Origin: Actinomycetes bacterium
GTDB lineage: Bacteria > Actinomycetota > Acidimicrobiia > Spongiisociales > UBA5794
Length of the DNA stretch: 35,297 nucleotides
NCBI GenBank assembly: GCA_023336815.1
Contig: JAMBLJ010000113.1
Coordinates: 1 to 35,297, forward strand
Direction of reading: 5' to 3'
In this document: piece by piece, positions 7,376 to 14,957 of the stretch
Layout: each line of letters begins with the position of its first letter
How positions within the stretch are numbered: position 1 is the stretch's first letter
The notes under the pieces: generated by a model
Databases searched by the model: none
Told to the model about the DNA's origin: nothing
Seen by the model: only the letters and a program-made list of their open reading frames with translations
Position numbers and translations under genes: made by a program

Positions 7376-8511
7376 CCGCCGCGGACAACAACGCCAGCCG
7401 TCCACGAGGCCGTGTGGTCACATTCGAGCGCGCGCTCCTCGTTTTCGCCGTGGCATTGTTGCTCGTGTTGCCCGCGTTCACGTCTGACTTCTTTGTCAGC
7501 TTCGTGCTCACCCAGGGCTTGCTCCTCGGGATCGCCGCGGCCAGCCTGATTTTCCTCGCTGCGTACGGAGGGATGGTGTCTCTCGCTCAGACGCTGTTGT
7601 TCGGCGTCAGTGGCTTCGTAATCGGCAACGCGGTAACGACCGGGGGGAGCAAGGGCTTGAACCTCGGTCTCGACCCTTGGCTGGGTGTGGCCTTGGGCGT
7701 TGGAATCACCACAGTGTTGGCATTTTTCCTGGGCGCTGTGGCCAGCAGGTCGACCGGGCTCTATTTCCTGATGATCACCCTCACCTTCGGCGTCATCGGC
7801 TTCTATTTCTTCGGTCAGGTAACAACGTTCTCAGGTTTCGGTGGCATCAACCAGGTGCGGGCGCCGGACTTCGTCGGAACGCCGGGTCAGTTCCCCGAAA
7901 GGCTCTACTTCCTCGCCTTGGCCGTGAGCGTAATCGTCTATGTCGTGCTTCGCTACATCGCGAGAACACCGTTCGGCCTGTCGCTTCAGGGGATTCGCGA
8001 TGACCATGTTCGGATGAGTTCCATGGGGTACAACGTTTGGGTCCATCGGACCTTGGCGTTCACGTTGGCCGGTTTCGTAGCATCGCTCGCAGGAGTTCTC
8101 TTCATCTGGTGGAACCGCCAGATCGATCCTGCATCGATCGGGATGGGCGAGATTCTGGCTCTCCTCATCATTGCGGTCATCGGCGGCATAAACCGATTAG
8201 AGGGCGCGTGGGTCGGTGCGATCGTGTTCGTGATGGTGAACAACTATGTACGAGACGTACCGGGACTGAATCAGATCGGCCTCACAGAGGCGCGCTTCAA
8301 CACCATCATCGGCCTGATCTTCCTGATCATCGTGTTGCTGTCGCCCGACGGCTTCATCGGGATCGGCCAACGAGTCGTGCGGCTTCTGACGCCTCGCGCA
8401 TGGCACACCTCACAAGCTCCAGGATCCGACTCTGGGAGTGGACCCTCGGTAACAGCAGGAAGCAGATCCGACTCTGGGAGTGGATCAGCGGAGACAACGG
8501 GAAACAAATAG
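7372..8511 (+). CDS. Branched-chain amino acid-type ABC permease (LivM family) with repeat tail
   Basis: This is the second permease (379 aa), pairing with the LivH-like protein. It has multiple hydrophobic helices and the C-terminal loop IGGINRLEGAWVGAIVF that meets the ATPases. The last 35 or so residues are an unusual hydrophilic Gly/Ser/Thr tail made of two copies of a 14-residue unit (GSDSGSG..., RSDSGSG...). It is encoded by a 42-bp tandem duplication and is not part of the fold. The ATG overlaps the LivH stop. The stop codon runs straight into the GGAGGAG of the binding-protein gene. Confidence 0.92.
   Translation: MTAADNNASRPRGRVVTFERALLVFAVALLLVLPAFTSDFFVSFVLTQGLLLGIAAASLIFLAAYGGMVSLAQTLLFGVSGFVIGNAVTTGGSKGLNLGLDPWLGVALGVGITTVLAFFLGAVASRSTGLYFLMITLTFGVIGFYFFGQVTTFSGFGGINQVRAPDFVGTPGQFPERLYFLALAVSVIVYVVLRYIARTPFGLSLQGIRDDHVRMSSMGYNVWVHRTLAFTLAGFVASLAGVLFIWWNRQIDPASIGMGEILALLIIAVIGGINRLEGAWVGAIVFVMVNNYVRDVPGLNQIGLTEARFNTIIGLIFLIIVLLSPDGFIGIGQRVVRLLTPRAWHTSQAPGSDSGSGPSVTAGSRSDSGSGSAETTGNK
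8423..8484 (+). repeat. 42-bp imperfect tandem duplication in the livM tail
   Basis: An identical 20-bp block beginning GATCCGACTCTGGG occurs at 8423-8442 and 8465-8484. The intervening 22 bp match the sequence after the second copy at about 13 of 22 positions. The unit is 14 codons, so frame is preserved. It points to slippage or recombination making a disordered C-terminus. Confidence 0.9.
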
Positions 8512-8522
8512 GAGGAGAAACA

Positions 8523-10010
8523 GTGAGATTTACAATATCTCGTGCGAAAGCGGCGAGGCTGATGGCGGTATTCGCCGTTGTGGCCTTGGTCGCTGCATCG
8601 TGTAGTAGCGATGATGGAGGCGATACGGCAACAACAGGCGGTGATGCCGCGACAACAACAGCAGCAGCAGGCGGTGATGCCGCGACAACAACAGCAGCAG
8701 CAGGCGGTGGTACCGAGGTCATCAAGCTTGCGGTTCTGTCCGAGTGCTCAGGCGCCTTTGGTGCCTTCCACCAGCAGGACATGGCTGGCGTTGGCGCTGC
8801 CATGGCTGAATATGCAGGTGCCACGATCACGGACCCGAACGATGCCACAGCTGGTTGGACCGGCGCAAGCGTCAACGGTGTGCCCATCGAATTGGTCGGC
8901 ATCGGCTGTGGAGACGACACCGCTGATACAGCGATCGAAGAGACCAGGCGCCTCATGGAGCAGCTCGGAGCGGACATCATGATTGGACCATTGTCCGGTG
9001 ATGAGTCGATCGCTGTTGCCAACTATGCGAAGGATCATCCAACGCAGACGTTCATCAACGGCTCGGCGGGCGCGATGGACACGACGCTCGAGGTGCAGGC
9101 ACCGAACTTCTTCCGCTACAACTCCGATGGAGCTCAGTGGAACGCAGGCACCGGCGATGTCGCCTTCAACGATCTCGGATGGAAAACAGCTGCGGTCATC
9201 ATGGATGACTACAGCTTCGCGTGGACATCGGGCGCTGGCTTCATCGCGGAGTTCTGTGCTGCAGGCGGAGAGGTCACCTCTCGCGTCTTCCCACCACTGA
9301 ACACGACCGACTATTCGTCATTCGTATCTCAGCTGCCGGGTCCAGACGAAGTAGACGGCTACTTCTGGGTTGTTGGCGGTTCTGGCACGTTGCCAGCACT
9401 CAAGGCATTTGAAGATGCCGTAGGTCCTGTCACCCCAGACCAGCACATGGGCAACTTGTTCTGGGAGTTCGCAGCAGGAAGCATGGATCCCTCCATGGAA
9501 GGCGCCTACATCGGTGGCTTCGGCACAGCCGGAGACCTGAAGTTGGACAGCGTCGCTGCGCACACAGCGATCATTGCCAGCCACTACGACAACTTGGAGC
9601 CGTTCGGTGACGCTGCCGCCCAGGCGAATTCTGGGTTCCTTGTCAACTACTTTGCGGCGTCACAGGCTCTCATCGAGGGGCTTGAGAAAGTCGGTGCGGA
9701 CATCTCAGACGGTCAGGTTGCGCTTCAGGGTGCGCTCGGCGGTCTGCAGCTCGCGGGGCCGTATGGCACGACCACGCTTGACGGTAACCGACAGGCTGTA
9801 CAGGATCAGTACGTACGTCAGTTCGTACTCCTTGACGATGGCACCCTTGGTCTGTCGACGGTTGCGGTCATCCCGGCGGTTGATCAGACCTTCGGTGGAA
9901 CGTTCGAGCAGGGCAACATGCCCAGCCGTGACGTGCCTGGGTGTGAGCCAAGCGACCTTTCGTGGCTCGGGAATGCCACACCGGTCGTCGATGGTGTGCC
10001 GCAAGGCTGA
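8523..10010 (+). CDS. ABC transporter substrate-binding lipoprotein (LivK/Peripla_BP_6 type)
   Basis: This is the extracytoplasmic solute-binding lipoprotein (495 aa) of the Liv-type importer. The N-terminus is a lipoprotein signal: Arg/Lys-rich residues 1-12, a hydrophobic core, then VAAS-Cys27 as the lipobox. A low-complexity linker follows (about 28-62: Asp/Gly then repeated Gly-Gly-Asp-Ala-Ala-Thr-Thr-Thr-Ala-Ala-Ala), of the kind common in acidimicrobial lipoproteins. A two-lobed periplasmic-binding-protein type I domain begins at IKLAVLSECSG. The open frame extends upstream to 8037, but GTG at 8523 is chosen because GGAGGAG precedes it and it yields the signal peptide. It contains several Cys residues that could form disulfides. 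Ligand specificity cannot be read from sequence. Confidence 0.94.
   Translation: MRFTISRAKAARLMAVFAVVALVAASCSSDDGGDTATTGGDAATTTAAAGGDAATTTAAAGGGTEVIKLAVLSECSGAFGAFHQQDMAGVGAAMAEYAGATITDPNDATAGWTGASVNGVPIELVGIGCGDDTADTAIEETRRLMEQLGADIMIGPLSGDESIAVANYAKDHPTQTFINGSAGAMDTTLEVQAPNFFRYNSDGAQWNAGTGDVAFNDLGWKTAAVIMDDYSFAWTSGAGFIAEFCAAGGEVTSRVFPPLNTTDYSSFVSQLPGPDEVDGYFWVVGGSGTLPALKAFEDAVGPVTPDQHMGNLFWEFAAGSMDPSMEGAYIGGFGTAGDLKLDSVAAHTAIIASHYDNLEPFGDAAAQANSGFLVNYFAASQALIEGLEKVGADISDGQVALQGALGGLQLAGPYGTTTLDGNRQAVQDQYVRQFVLLDDGTLGLSTVAVIPAVDQTFGGTFEQGNMPSRDVPGCEPSDLSWLGNATPVVDGVPQG
8637..8702 (+). repeat. Two perfect 33-bp tandem repeats in the lipoprotein linker
   Basis: Two back-to-back identical 33-bp units (8637-8669 and 8670-8702) encode GGDAATTTAAA twice, each containing a CAACAACAGCAGCAGCAG run. 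A partial copy precedes them and another follows. They lengthen the flexible tether between lipid anchor and binding domain, and copy number may vary between strains. Confidence 0.93.
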
Positions 10011-10050
10011 TCGAGCAACGTAAACGAGCAACGAGGAAGGTCAAGAGCGA

Positions 10051-10818
10051 GTGACGACTACTGGCACAGCTCAGATTCTGCAACTCAGCGGGATCGAAAA
10101 GGCCTTCGGAGGCGTGCATGCCTTGCGCGGCGTCGATATCGACGTCGCGCAAGGTGAACGCCTCGCGATTTTGGGACCGAATGGCGCTGGCAAGACCACT
10201 CTCTTCAATGTCATAGCCGGCGATTTCGCGCCTACAGTTGGGACCGTGAGGATCGAGGGACGAGACGTGAGCACAGCCCCTGCCCGCACAAGACCGGATC
10301 TCGGTGTCGCACGCACCTATCAGCGGACCAGGCTGTTTCCTGGCCTTACTGTCGAAGACAACCTTTATGTCGCGATCGTTGGGAAGGAACGCGGCCACCT
10401 GCGTATATTCAAAAACAAGAAGGACAGAGTCTTCAGAGAACGCGCTGCGCGTGCCGCCCAGCGGGTCTGGCTCGGAACGAAACTCGATACCAAGGTTGAA
10501 TCCCTCTCACACGGCGAGCAACGGCAACTCGAGCTGGGGATGGCCATGTCTGTGCATCCATCCTTGCTTCTGCTCGATGAGCCCGCTTCAGGGTTGTCGC
10601 AAGGCGAGCGGCAACGCCTCACCGAAATGCTTTTGAGCTTGGAAGAATCGGTGACACTGATCATCATCGAACACGATATGGATGTCGCCCTGAGTGTCGC
10701 GGATCGGGTGATCGTTATGCACGACGGATCCGTTATCGCCGAGGGAACACCGGATGAGATCCGCGCGAACCAAATGGTCCATGACATCTACCTCGGAAGG
10801 ACCGGCAGTCTTGAGTGA
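10051..10818 (+). CDS. ABC transporter ATP-binding protein (LivG family)
   Basis: This is the first ATPase (255 aa) of the Liv-type importer. Walker A GPNGAGKT is at 42-49, the signature LSHGEQRQLELGMAM at about 152-166, and Walker B LLLLDEP at 172-178. The H-loop is in IIIEHDMDVALSVADRV. The signature has His-Gly-Glu in place of the common Tyr-Gly-Gln, which is within family range. GTG at 10051 is preceded by GAGGAAGG. The gene lies 40 bp after the binding protein and overlaps the second ATPase by 8 bp. It works as a heterodimer with the LivF-like ATPase on the inner face of the membrane. Confidence 0.94.
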   Translation: MTTTGTAQILQLSGIEKAFGGVHALRGVDIDVAQGERLAILGPNGAGKTTLFNVIAGDFAPTVGTVRIEGRDVSTAPARTRPDLGVARTYQRTRLFPGLTVEDNLYVAIVGKERGHLRIFKNKKDRVFRERAARAAQRVWLGTKLDTKVESLSHGEQRQLELGMAMSVHPSLLLLDEPASGLSQGERQRLTEMLLSLEESVTLIIIEHDMDVALSVADRVIVMHDGSVIAEGTPDEIRANQMVHDIYLGRTGSLE

Positions 10819-11530
10819 TGCGACCCCCATCCTCGAGGTTAACGACCTTGCATCTGGCTACGGAGCGGCCAGGGTGCTCTTCGACATCGATTTCTCGATG
10901 GGGGTTGAAGCGGTTGCTGTGCTCGGGCGCAACGGTATGGGGAAGACCACTTTGTGTAACACCATCATGGGCCTCGTCCCCGCTATTGGTGGTTCTGTCA
11001 AGCTAGGCGGCACCGAGCTCACTGGTAAGAAGACCCATCAGATCGCGGCCCTCGGTATCGGCTATGTGCCACAGGGGAGAAGATTGTTCCCGTCATTGAC
11101 CGTCGATGAGCACCTGCAAATGCTGGTCAAGGGAACCAAGGGGCACCGCTGGACAAAGGATGCCGTGTATGAATTGTTCCCACGCCTGACGGAACGTCGC
11201 AAGGTAAGCGGAGCAGCACTTTCGGGTGGCGAACAGCAGATGCTCGCCATCGGGAGGGCTCTGATGCTGAACGCCCCACTGATCATCATGGATGAACCAT
11301 CCGAGGGTCTCGCCCCTGCAATCGTCGACCAGCTCATCGACACGTGTCACAAGCTTGTCCGGGAGGGCCACGCTATTCTGCTTGTTGAACAGAACATCAC
11401 TGTTGCGACCGCTGTAGCGGACCGGCAGCTGATCATGGTTTCGGGCCGGATCGAAGCGGAAGTGGATGCAACCGATCTCATGAACGACACAGACGCCCAA
11501 CGCCGCTACCTGGGTGTCGACTCACTATGA
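10811..11530 (+). CDS. ABC transporter ATP-binding protein (LivF family)
   Basis: This is the second ATPase (239 aa). Walker A GRNGMGKT is at 39-46, followed by the signature LSGGEQQMLAIGRAL, Walker B IIMDEP and H-loop-region LLVEQNI. The frame is open to 10754, but a start there would lie deep in the LivG gene. TTG at 10811 with GGAAGGA about 9 nt upstream gives the usual N-terminus (ILEVNDLASGYG) and an 8-bp overlap. The stop overlaps the next gene's ATG, so the downstream dehydrogenase is co-translated with the transporter. Confidence 0.93.
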   Translation: MSDATPILEVNDLASGYGAARVLFDIDFSMGVEAVAVLGRNGMGKTTLCNTIMGLVPAIGGSVKLGGTELTGKKTHQIAALGIGYVPQGRRLFPSLTVDEHLQMLVKGTKGHRWTKDAVYELFPRLTERRKVSGAALSGGEQQMLAIGRALMLNAPLIIMDEPSEGLAPAIVDQLIDTCHKLVREGHAILLVEQNITVATAVADRQLIMVSGRIEAEVDATDLMNDTDAQRRYLGVDSL

Positions 11531-12510
11531 ACGCCACTCCGGAAATAGAGGCACGGCGCGAAATGGGTATCGACCGGTTCCTCATCACCGGCGCCATGGG
11601 GTGCATCGGCGCATGGGTGACGAAACTCCTCCTGGAAGACGGCGCGACCGTCGCGATCTTCGATTTGTCCACGGACGACAGACGCCTCCGAGCGATCATC
11701 GACGCCGAGATGCTTGCAACCGTGGAGCGGATTCCAGGTGACATCACCGATGTCGACCAAGTCTCGGCGGCCGCATCAGGGCGAACGCACATCGTTCATC
11801 TCGCTGCCCTCCAAGTGCCCTTCTGTCGGGCCAATCCACCGCTCGGCGCAGCCGTCAACGTGACGGGAACGGTGAACGTATTTCAAGCGGCGAAGGAGCA
11901 CGGAATCGCGAACCTCGCCTATGCGAGCAGCATGGCGGTGTACGGACACCCGAGAAACTACGGCGTCAACATCCTACCGCCCGACGCTGCCCGTTTGCCT
12001 GAGACGCTGTACGGCGTCTTCAAGGTCGCCAACGAAGACACGGCCACTGTGTACTGGCAGGAGGACCATGTGCCGAGCATCGGGATCCGGCCATACACGG
12101 TGTACGGGCCGCTCCGCGACCAGGGTGTCACCGCGCAACCAACCCTCGCGATCGAGGCTGCGGTGCGGGGCGACGACTACCACATCGAGTACGGAGGAGT
12201 GGCGGGGTTTCAGTTCGCTCCAGACGTCGCTCGCGTGCTGACGACGGCCGTACGCGCTGCGCCAGATGGGGCGCATGTTTATTCGCTCGCCGGCGACATC
12301 GTATCGATGGGTGAGTTCGTCGACGTCGTGTCCGACATCACTGGCAGTGCAACGATCACCCATGGGGACGACCCGCTGCCTTTCCCTGACGGAGCAGACG
12401 ACGGGCCGCTCCGGCAACGGCTGGGAGAGCTGCCGCATACTCCGCTTCGTGATGCCGTCGCAGTGACGGCCGAGTTCTTCAAGAACGGTGGGCAGCTTGG
12501 TGCGAGCTGA
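11527..12510 (+). CDS. NAD(P)-dependent extended SDR (epimerase/dehydratase family)
   Basis: This 327-aa extended short-chain dehydrogenase has the nucleotide-binding motif TGAMGCIG (21-28) and an acidic Asp46 after the second strand (IFDLS), favouring NAD. Ser134/Ser135 are in YASSMAVYG, and Tyr162 and Lys166 are in YGVFK. Such proteins act on nucleotide sugars or, in catabolic settings, oxidise or epimerise free sugar derivatives and uronates (for example uronate dehydrogenase-like or D-erythronate dehydrogenase-like enzymes). Its ATGA overlap with the LivF gene and the RraA gene after it suggest a role in catabolism of the imported solute rather than cell-wall sugars. The exact substrate is not assignable. 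Confidence 0.88.
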   Translation: MNATPEIEARREMGIDRFLITGAMGCIGAWVTKLLLEDGATVAIFDLSTDDRRLRAIIDAEMLATVERIPGDITDVDQVSAAASGRTHIVHLAALQVPFCRANPPLGAAVNVTGTVNVFQAAKEHGIANLAYASSMAVYGHPRNYGVNILPPDAARLPETLYGVFKVANEDTATVYWQEDHVPSIGIRPYTVYGPLRDQGVTAQPTLAIEAAVRGDDYHIEYGGVAGFQFAPDVARVLTTAVRAAPDGAHVYSLAGDIVSMGEFVDVVSDITGSATITHGDDPLPFPDGADDGPLRQRLGELPHTPLRDAVAVTAEFFKNGGQLGAS

Positions 12511-13159
12511 CCTCGATCTTGTTGGGGCCAGAATGGAAGATCTCTATACGGGCATTATCCATGACGTCCTACGAACAAGGGGTGAGGCGACAGGAGTGCT
12601 GCCGAAGGGCATCCACTCCCTCGCCGCCAGTGGCAAGGTCGGCGGGGTGGCCTTCACGATGTCTGGCGAGCCTGATCGCTCCATCAGCGGGCACGAGTCA
12701 CTCCTGCTGTGGACTGAATTCCTGTCAGAGGTCCCTCCTGGGTCTGTGGTCGTCAGCCAACCGAATGATCTTGAGATCGCGCACATGGGTGAGCTCTCCG
12801 CGGAGACGCTTCAGTACCGCGGCGTGCGAGGCTTTATCGTTGATGGGGGTTGTCGTGATTCCAGACTCGTAATCGACATGGGCTTTCCGGTTTGGTGTCG
12901 TTATACGACACCCGAAGACGTCGTTGGTCGCTGGCGTGTTGATGCACTTGGTGAGCCGATCGTGATCGGAACTGTTGTGGTCGAGAGTGGCGATTGGGTG
13001 CTCGCGGACGAGGACGGAGTCGTGGTCGTCCCCGCCGCCATTGCTGACGTCGTGGTGAGCGAAGCAGAGGTTCAGGCTGCGACAGAGGACAAGATCCGGG
13101 CGGCGATACTTGCAGGGATATCACCGAAGGATGCCTATCTCGAGCACGGAAAGTTCTAA
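12488..13159 (+). CDS. RraA-like protein (HMG aldolase/dimethylmenaquinone methyltransferase-like family)
   Basis: This 223-aa protein is of the RraA family, whose catabolic members are metal-dependent class II pyruvate aldolases or oxaloacetate decarboxylases. Characteristic segments are GGVAFTM (52-58), PPGSVVVSQ (83-91), the MGELSAETLQYRGVRGFIVDGG core (100-121), and Arg123-Asp124 in GGCRDS, where the Arg binds pyruvate carboxylate and the Asp the metal. The C-terminal GDWVLADEDGVVVVP is also typical. The start is unresolved: GTG 12488, GTG 12500 (after a weak GGTGGG) and ATG 12533 are all in frame. The first two overlap the SDR gene end. It is the last gene before an 83-bp gap, so it probably closes the transporter transcript or is read through. 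A retro-aldol role on a hydroxylated keto acid is inferred. Confidence 0.87.
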   Translation: MGSLVRADLDLVGARMEDLYTGIIHDVLRTRGEATGVLPKGIHSLAASGKVGGVAFTMSGEPDRSISGHESLLLWTEFLSEVPPGSVVVSQPNDLEIAHMGELSAETLQYRGVRGFIVDGGCRDSRLVIDMGFPVWCRYTTPEDVVGRWRVDALGEPIVIGTVVVESGDWVLADEDGVVVVPAAIADVVVSEAEVQAATEDKIRAAILAGISPKDAYLEHGKF

Positions 13160-13195
13160 TCGAACCGTCGCCGAGCCGCCTCTTATGACGATTGC

Positions 13196-13201
13196 TATAG
13201 T
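13196..13201 (+). promoter_or_regulatory. Putative -10 before the lar operon
   Basis: TATAGT lies in the 83-bp gap (13160-13242), 41 nt before the GTG start. No good -35 is visible at 16-18 nt. A GAGGAGAG ribosome site follows just before the start. This is a likely internal promoter that could express the lar genes separately from the transporter. Confidence 0.4.
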
Positions 13202-13242
13202 GCCGGAGGAACAGCAGAGTTTGTCGATACGAGGAGAGAGCC

Positions 13243-14667
13243 GTGTCAGATACCCATCACGCCGTCATCCCCTACGAGTCGCTTGATCCCCTCACCATCG
13301 GTGCCAGTGGCAACGAGGATCTTGTGTACCGAGAGACGATTACGATCGACATCCCAAGCGCCAACCTCATGGCAGAAATACGACCGGACGAACCACCTCC
13401 GATCGATGACGCAACCGCGGCGGCGGCCGCGGCACTCGAGAACCCGCATTCGGGACCTGCGTTCTCCGAACTCCTTTCCGGTGCCAGCAGCGTGGCTGTG
13501 GTCATCGACAACCAGTTCCGCCCAACGCCAACGTCGAAACTGCTCCCACCCATTCTCGATGCCATCGAAGCGGCAGGGATCGCCGACGCCCGCATCATAT
13601 GTGCCAATGGCAAAGTCTTCCCGATGTCTGAATCGGACATTGTGCAGAAGATCGGAAGCGACAACCTGGCGCGAATGGAACGCACAGGTGTTTCGTTCAT
13701 GCAAAACGATCCTGGCAACCCAGAAAAGTATACCTATATAGGTGTGTCGTCGCGGGGTACCCCCGTCTGGCTGCATAACGATGTCGCCAGCGCAGACGTC
13801 AAGATCACCGTTGGGCAGGCTCAGTCCAATCATTGGGGCGCGGGTGGGGGTGGAAAACTCATCCTTCCAGGCGTGGTTTCTGACGCAACCATTGAGTCCA
13901 ACCACGCAGCGTTCGTGACGTCACCACAGACGCACTACGGCGCCGTAGCAGGTCCGATGCGTTCGGACATCGACGAAGTCGCAACGATGTGTGAGCTCTC
14001 CGCAACGATGAACGTGATTCTCGACACTCACGGTCGCGTTATTGATTTGCTGTTCGGTGCGCATCCCGATGCACACCGTGAATCGATCGGTCGCTTCAAC
14101 GCCATCTACTCATACGACAACCCCGTCGCCGAGCAGGGTCCAGCCGACATTGCCATCTGCGGCGTGTTTGCGCCAACCGACCACTTGTTCTTCCATACCG
14201 GATGGGGCGCGATGTCGACTGATCTCGTCGTCAAGGAAGGTGGCACGATCATCTACTGCTCGCCTTCTCCTGGTGTTCACACAGATCTCGGCGATTTCCC
14301 AGGGCTTGCACTGATGGATCTGATGCAGCCGTACATGCCTCCAACGAGGGAGAACTACGAGAGAGTGCTCCACGACATTCATCATCGAACCATTGAGATG
14401 TGGTCTGGTTGCATCTGGGTACCGATCTATGAGGTCATGACGCGCAAGCATCTGACCATGGTCACCCTGGAGGAGAATCTCGCCATGGCGGCCGAGATCG
14501 GGTTCGATGCCACGACGTCGATCGACGAAGCGTTCGCTGCGGCTATGGAACGCCATGGCCCGGACGCAAAGGTCATCATCCTCCCATTCGCCAGATACCA
14601 GTTCCCAAAGAACGCAATCAGGATGGATGCCGAAGACATCAGTGCCCTTGAGCAGATTCGTTTGTGA
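13243..14667 (+). CDS. Divergent LarA-family nickel-pincer enzyme
   Basis: This is a member of the LarA superfamily (474 aa), racemases and epimerases of 2-hydroxy acids that use a nickel-pincer nucleotide for hydride transfer. The conserved frame is clear: DNQFRPTP (89-96), His197 and Lys205 in SNHWGAGGGGKLILPG (Lys carries the cofactor in LarA), and His221 in ESNH (Ni ligand). However, the catalytic-base motif that normally reads AxGTHRPM is ANGKVFPM here, so Val125 replaces the His equivalent to H108 of Lactiplantibacillus LarA. The substrate-binding YQxxK appears as FHTGW (317-321), so both Gln and Lys are replaced. Cofactor binding is likely, but lactate racemisation is not. The GTG has a strong GAGGAGAG site. 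It overlaps the DUF1858-like gene by 4 bp (GTGA). Confidence 0.88.
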   Translation: MSDTHHAVIPYESLDPLTIGASGNEDLVYRETITIDIPSANLMAEIRPDEPPPIDDATAAAAAALENPHSGPAFSELLSGASSVAVVIDNQFRPTPTSKLLPPILDAIEAAGIADARIICANGKVFPMSESDIVQKIGSDNLARMERTGVSFMQNDPGNPEKYTYIGVSSRGTPVWLHNDVASADVKITVGQAQSNHWGAGGGGKLILPGVVSDATIESNHAAFVTSPQTHYGAVAGPMRSDIDEVATMCELSATMNVILDTHGRVIDLLFGAHPDAHRESIGRFNAIYSYDNPVAEQGPADIAICGVFAPTDHLFFHTGWGAMSTDLVVKEGGTIIYCSPSPGVHTDLGDFPGLALMDLMQPYMPPTRENYERVLHDIHHRTIEMWSGCIWVPIYEVMTRKHLTMVTLEENLAMAAEIGFDATTSIDEAFAAAMERHGPDAKVIILPFARYQFPKNAIRMDAEDISALEQIRL

Positions 14668-14957
14668 CGATTGATCGCGGGAGTACAGGCCAAAGGATCA
14701 GAGGGAGGACCACGATTGTCGAGATTCTCCGGATGTATCCCGACGGTCGTGCCTATCAGTTGATGCGACAGCTCCACTGGGCATGTGCGCTCTGCGGCTT
14801 CGCGCCACGCGAACCGCTGGCAATGGCAGCCAAGAAGCATAAGAACTCGCCTCTTGCTGTCCTTGAGGCGTTTCGCGCTCTCGACGACCCTGAGGGACCG
14901 AGTGAAGAGTTGATTCTCAGGGCCGCCGAACGACACCGAAAGTATGCGATGCCATGA
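14664..14957 (+). CDS. Small DUF1858-like CxxC protein inside the lar operon
   Basis: This 97-aa protein resembles the DUF1858/ScdA-N domain: TTIVEILRMYP, then a helix, Cys41 and Cys44 in WACALCGF, then a helix (PLAMAAKKH...AVLEAFRAL). The residues after about 75 are a charged helical tail. It overlaps the LarA-like gene at its start (GTGA) and the LarE gene at its end (ATGA), so it is translated as part of the set. DUF1858 domains often accompany redox or Fe-S handling proteins. A role in sulfur or cluster supply to LarE, or as a LarA partner, is inference from position. A GGGAGG inside the frame at about 14703-14708 lacks a standard start codon downstream in this frame, so GTG 14664 is kept. 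Confidence 0.75.
   Translation: MTIDRGSTGQRIRGRTTIVEILRMYPDGRAYQLMRQLHWACALCGFAPREPLAMAAKKHKNSPLAVLEAFRALDDPEGPSEELILRAAERHRKYAMP

Noticed and set aside
8637-8702. CRISPR-like or regulatory repeat array
   Set aside because: There are only two adjacent units with no spacers, in frame within a lipoprotein linker, so it is a coding tandem repeat.
8037-10010. 657-aa reading frame for the binding protein
   Set aside because: The first 162 codons are the out-of-frame shadow of the livM gene. GTG 8523 has a ribosome site and begins a lipoprotein signal peptide.
14703-14717. GGGAGG followed by an ATT start for a shorter DUF1858-like protein
   Set aside because: ATT initiation is extremely rare and the shorter form would cut into the domain; the overlapping GTG 14664 explains the gene better.
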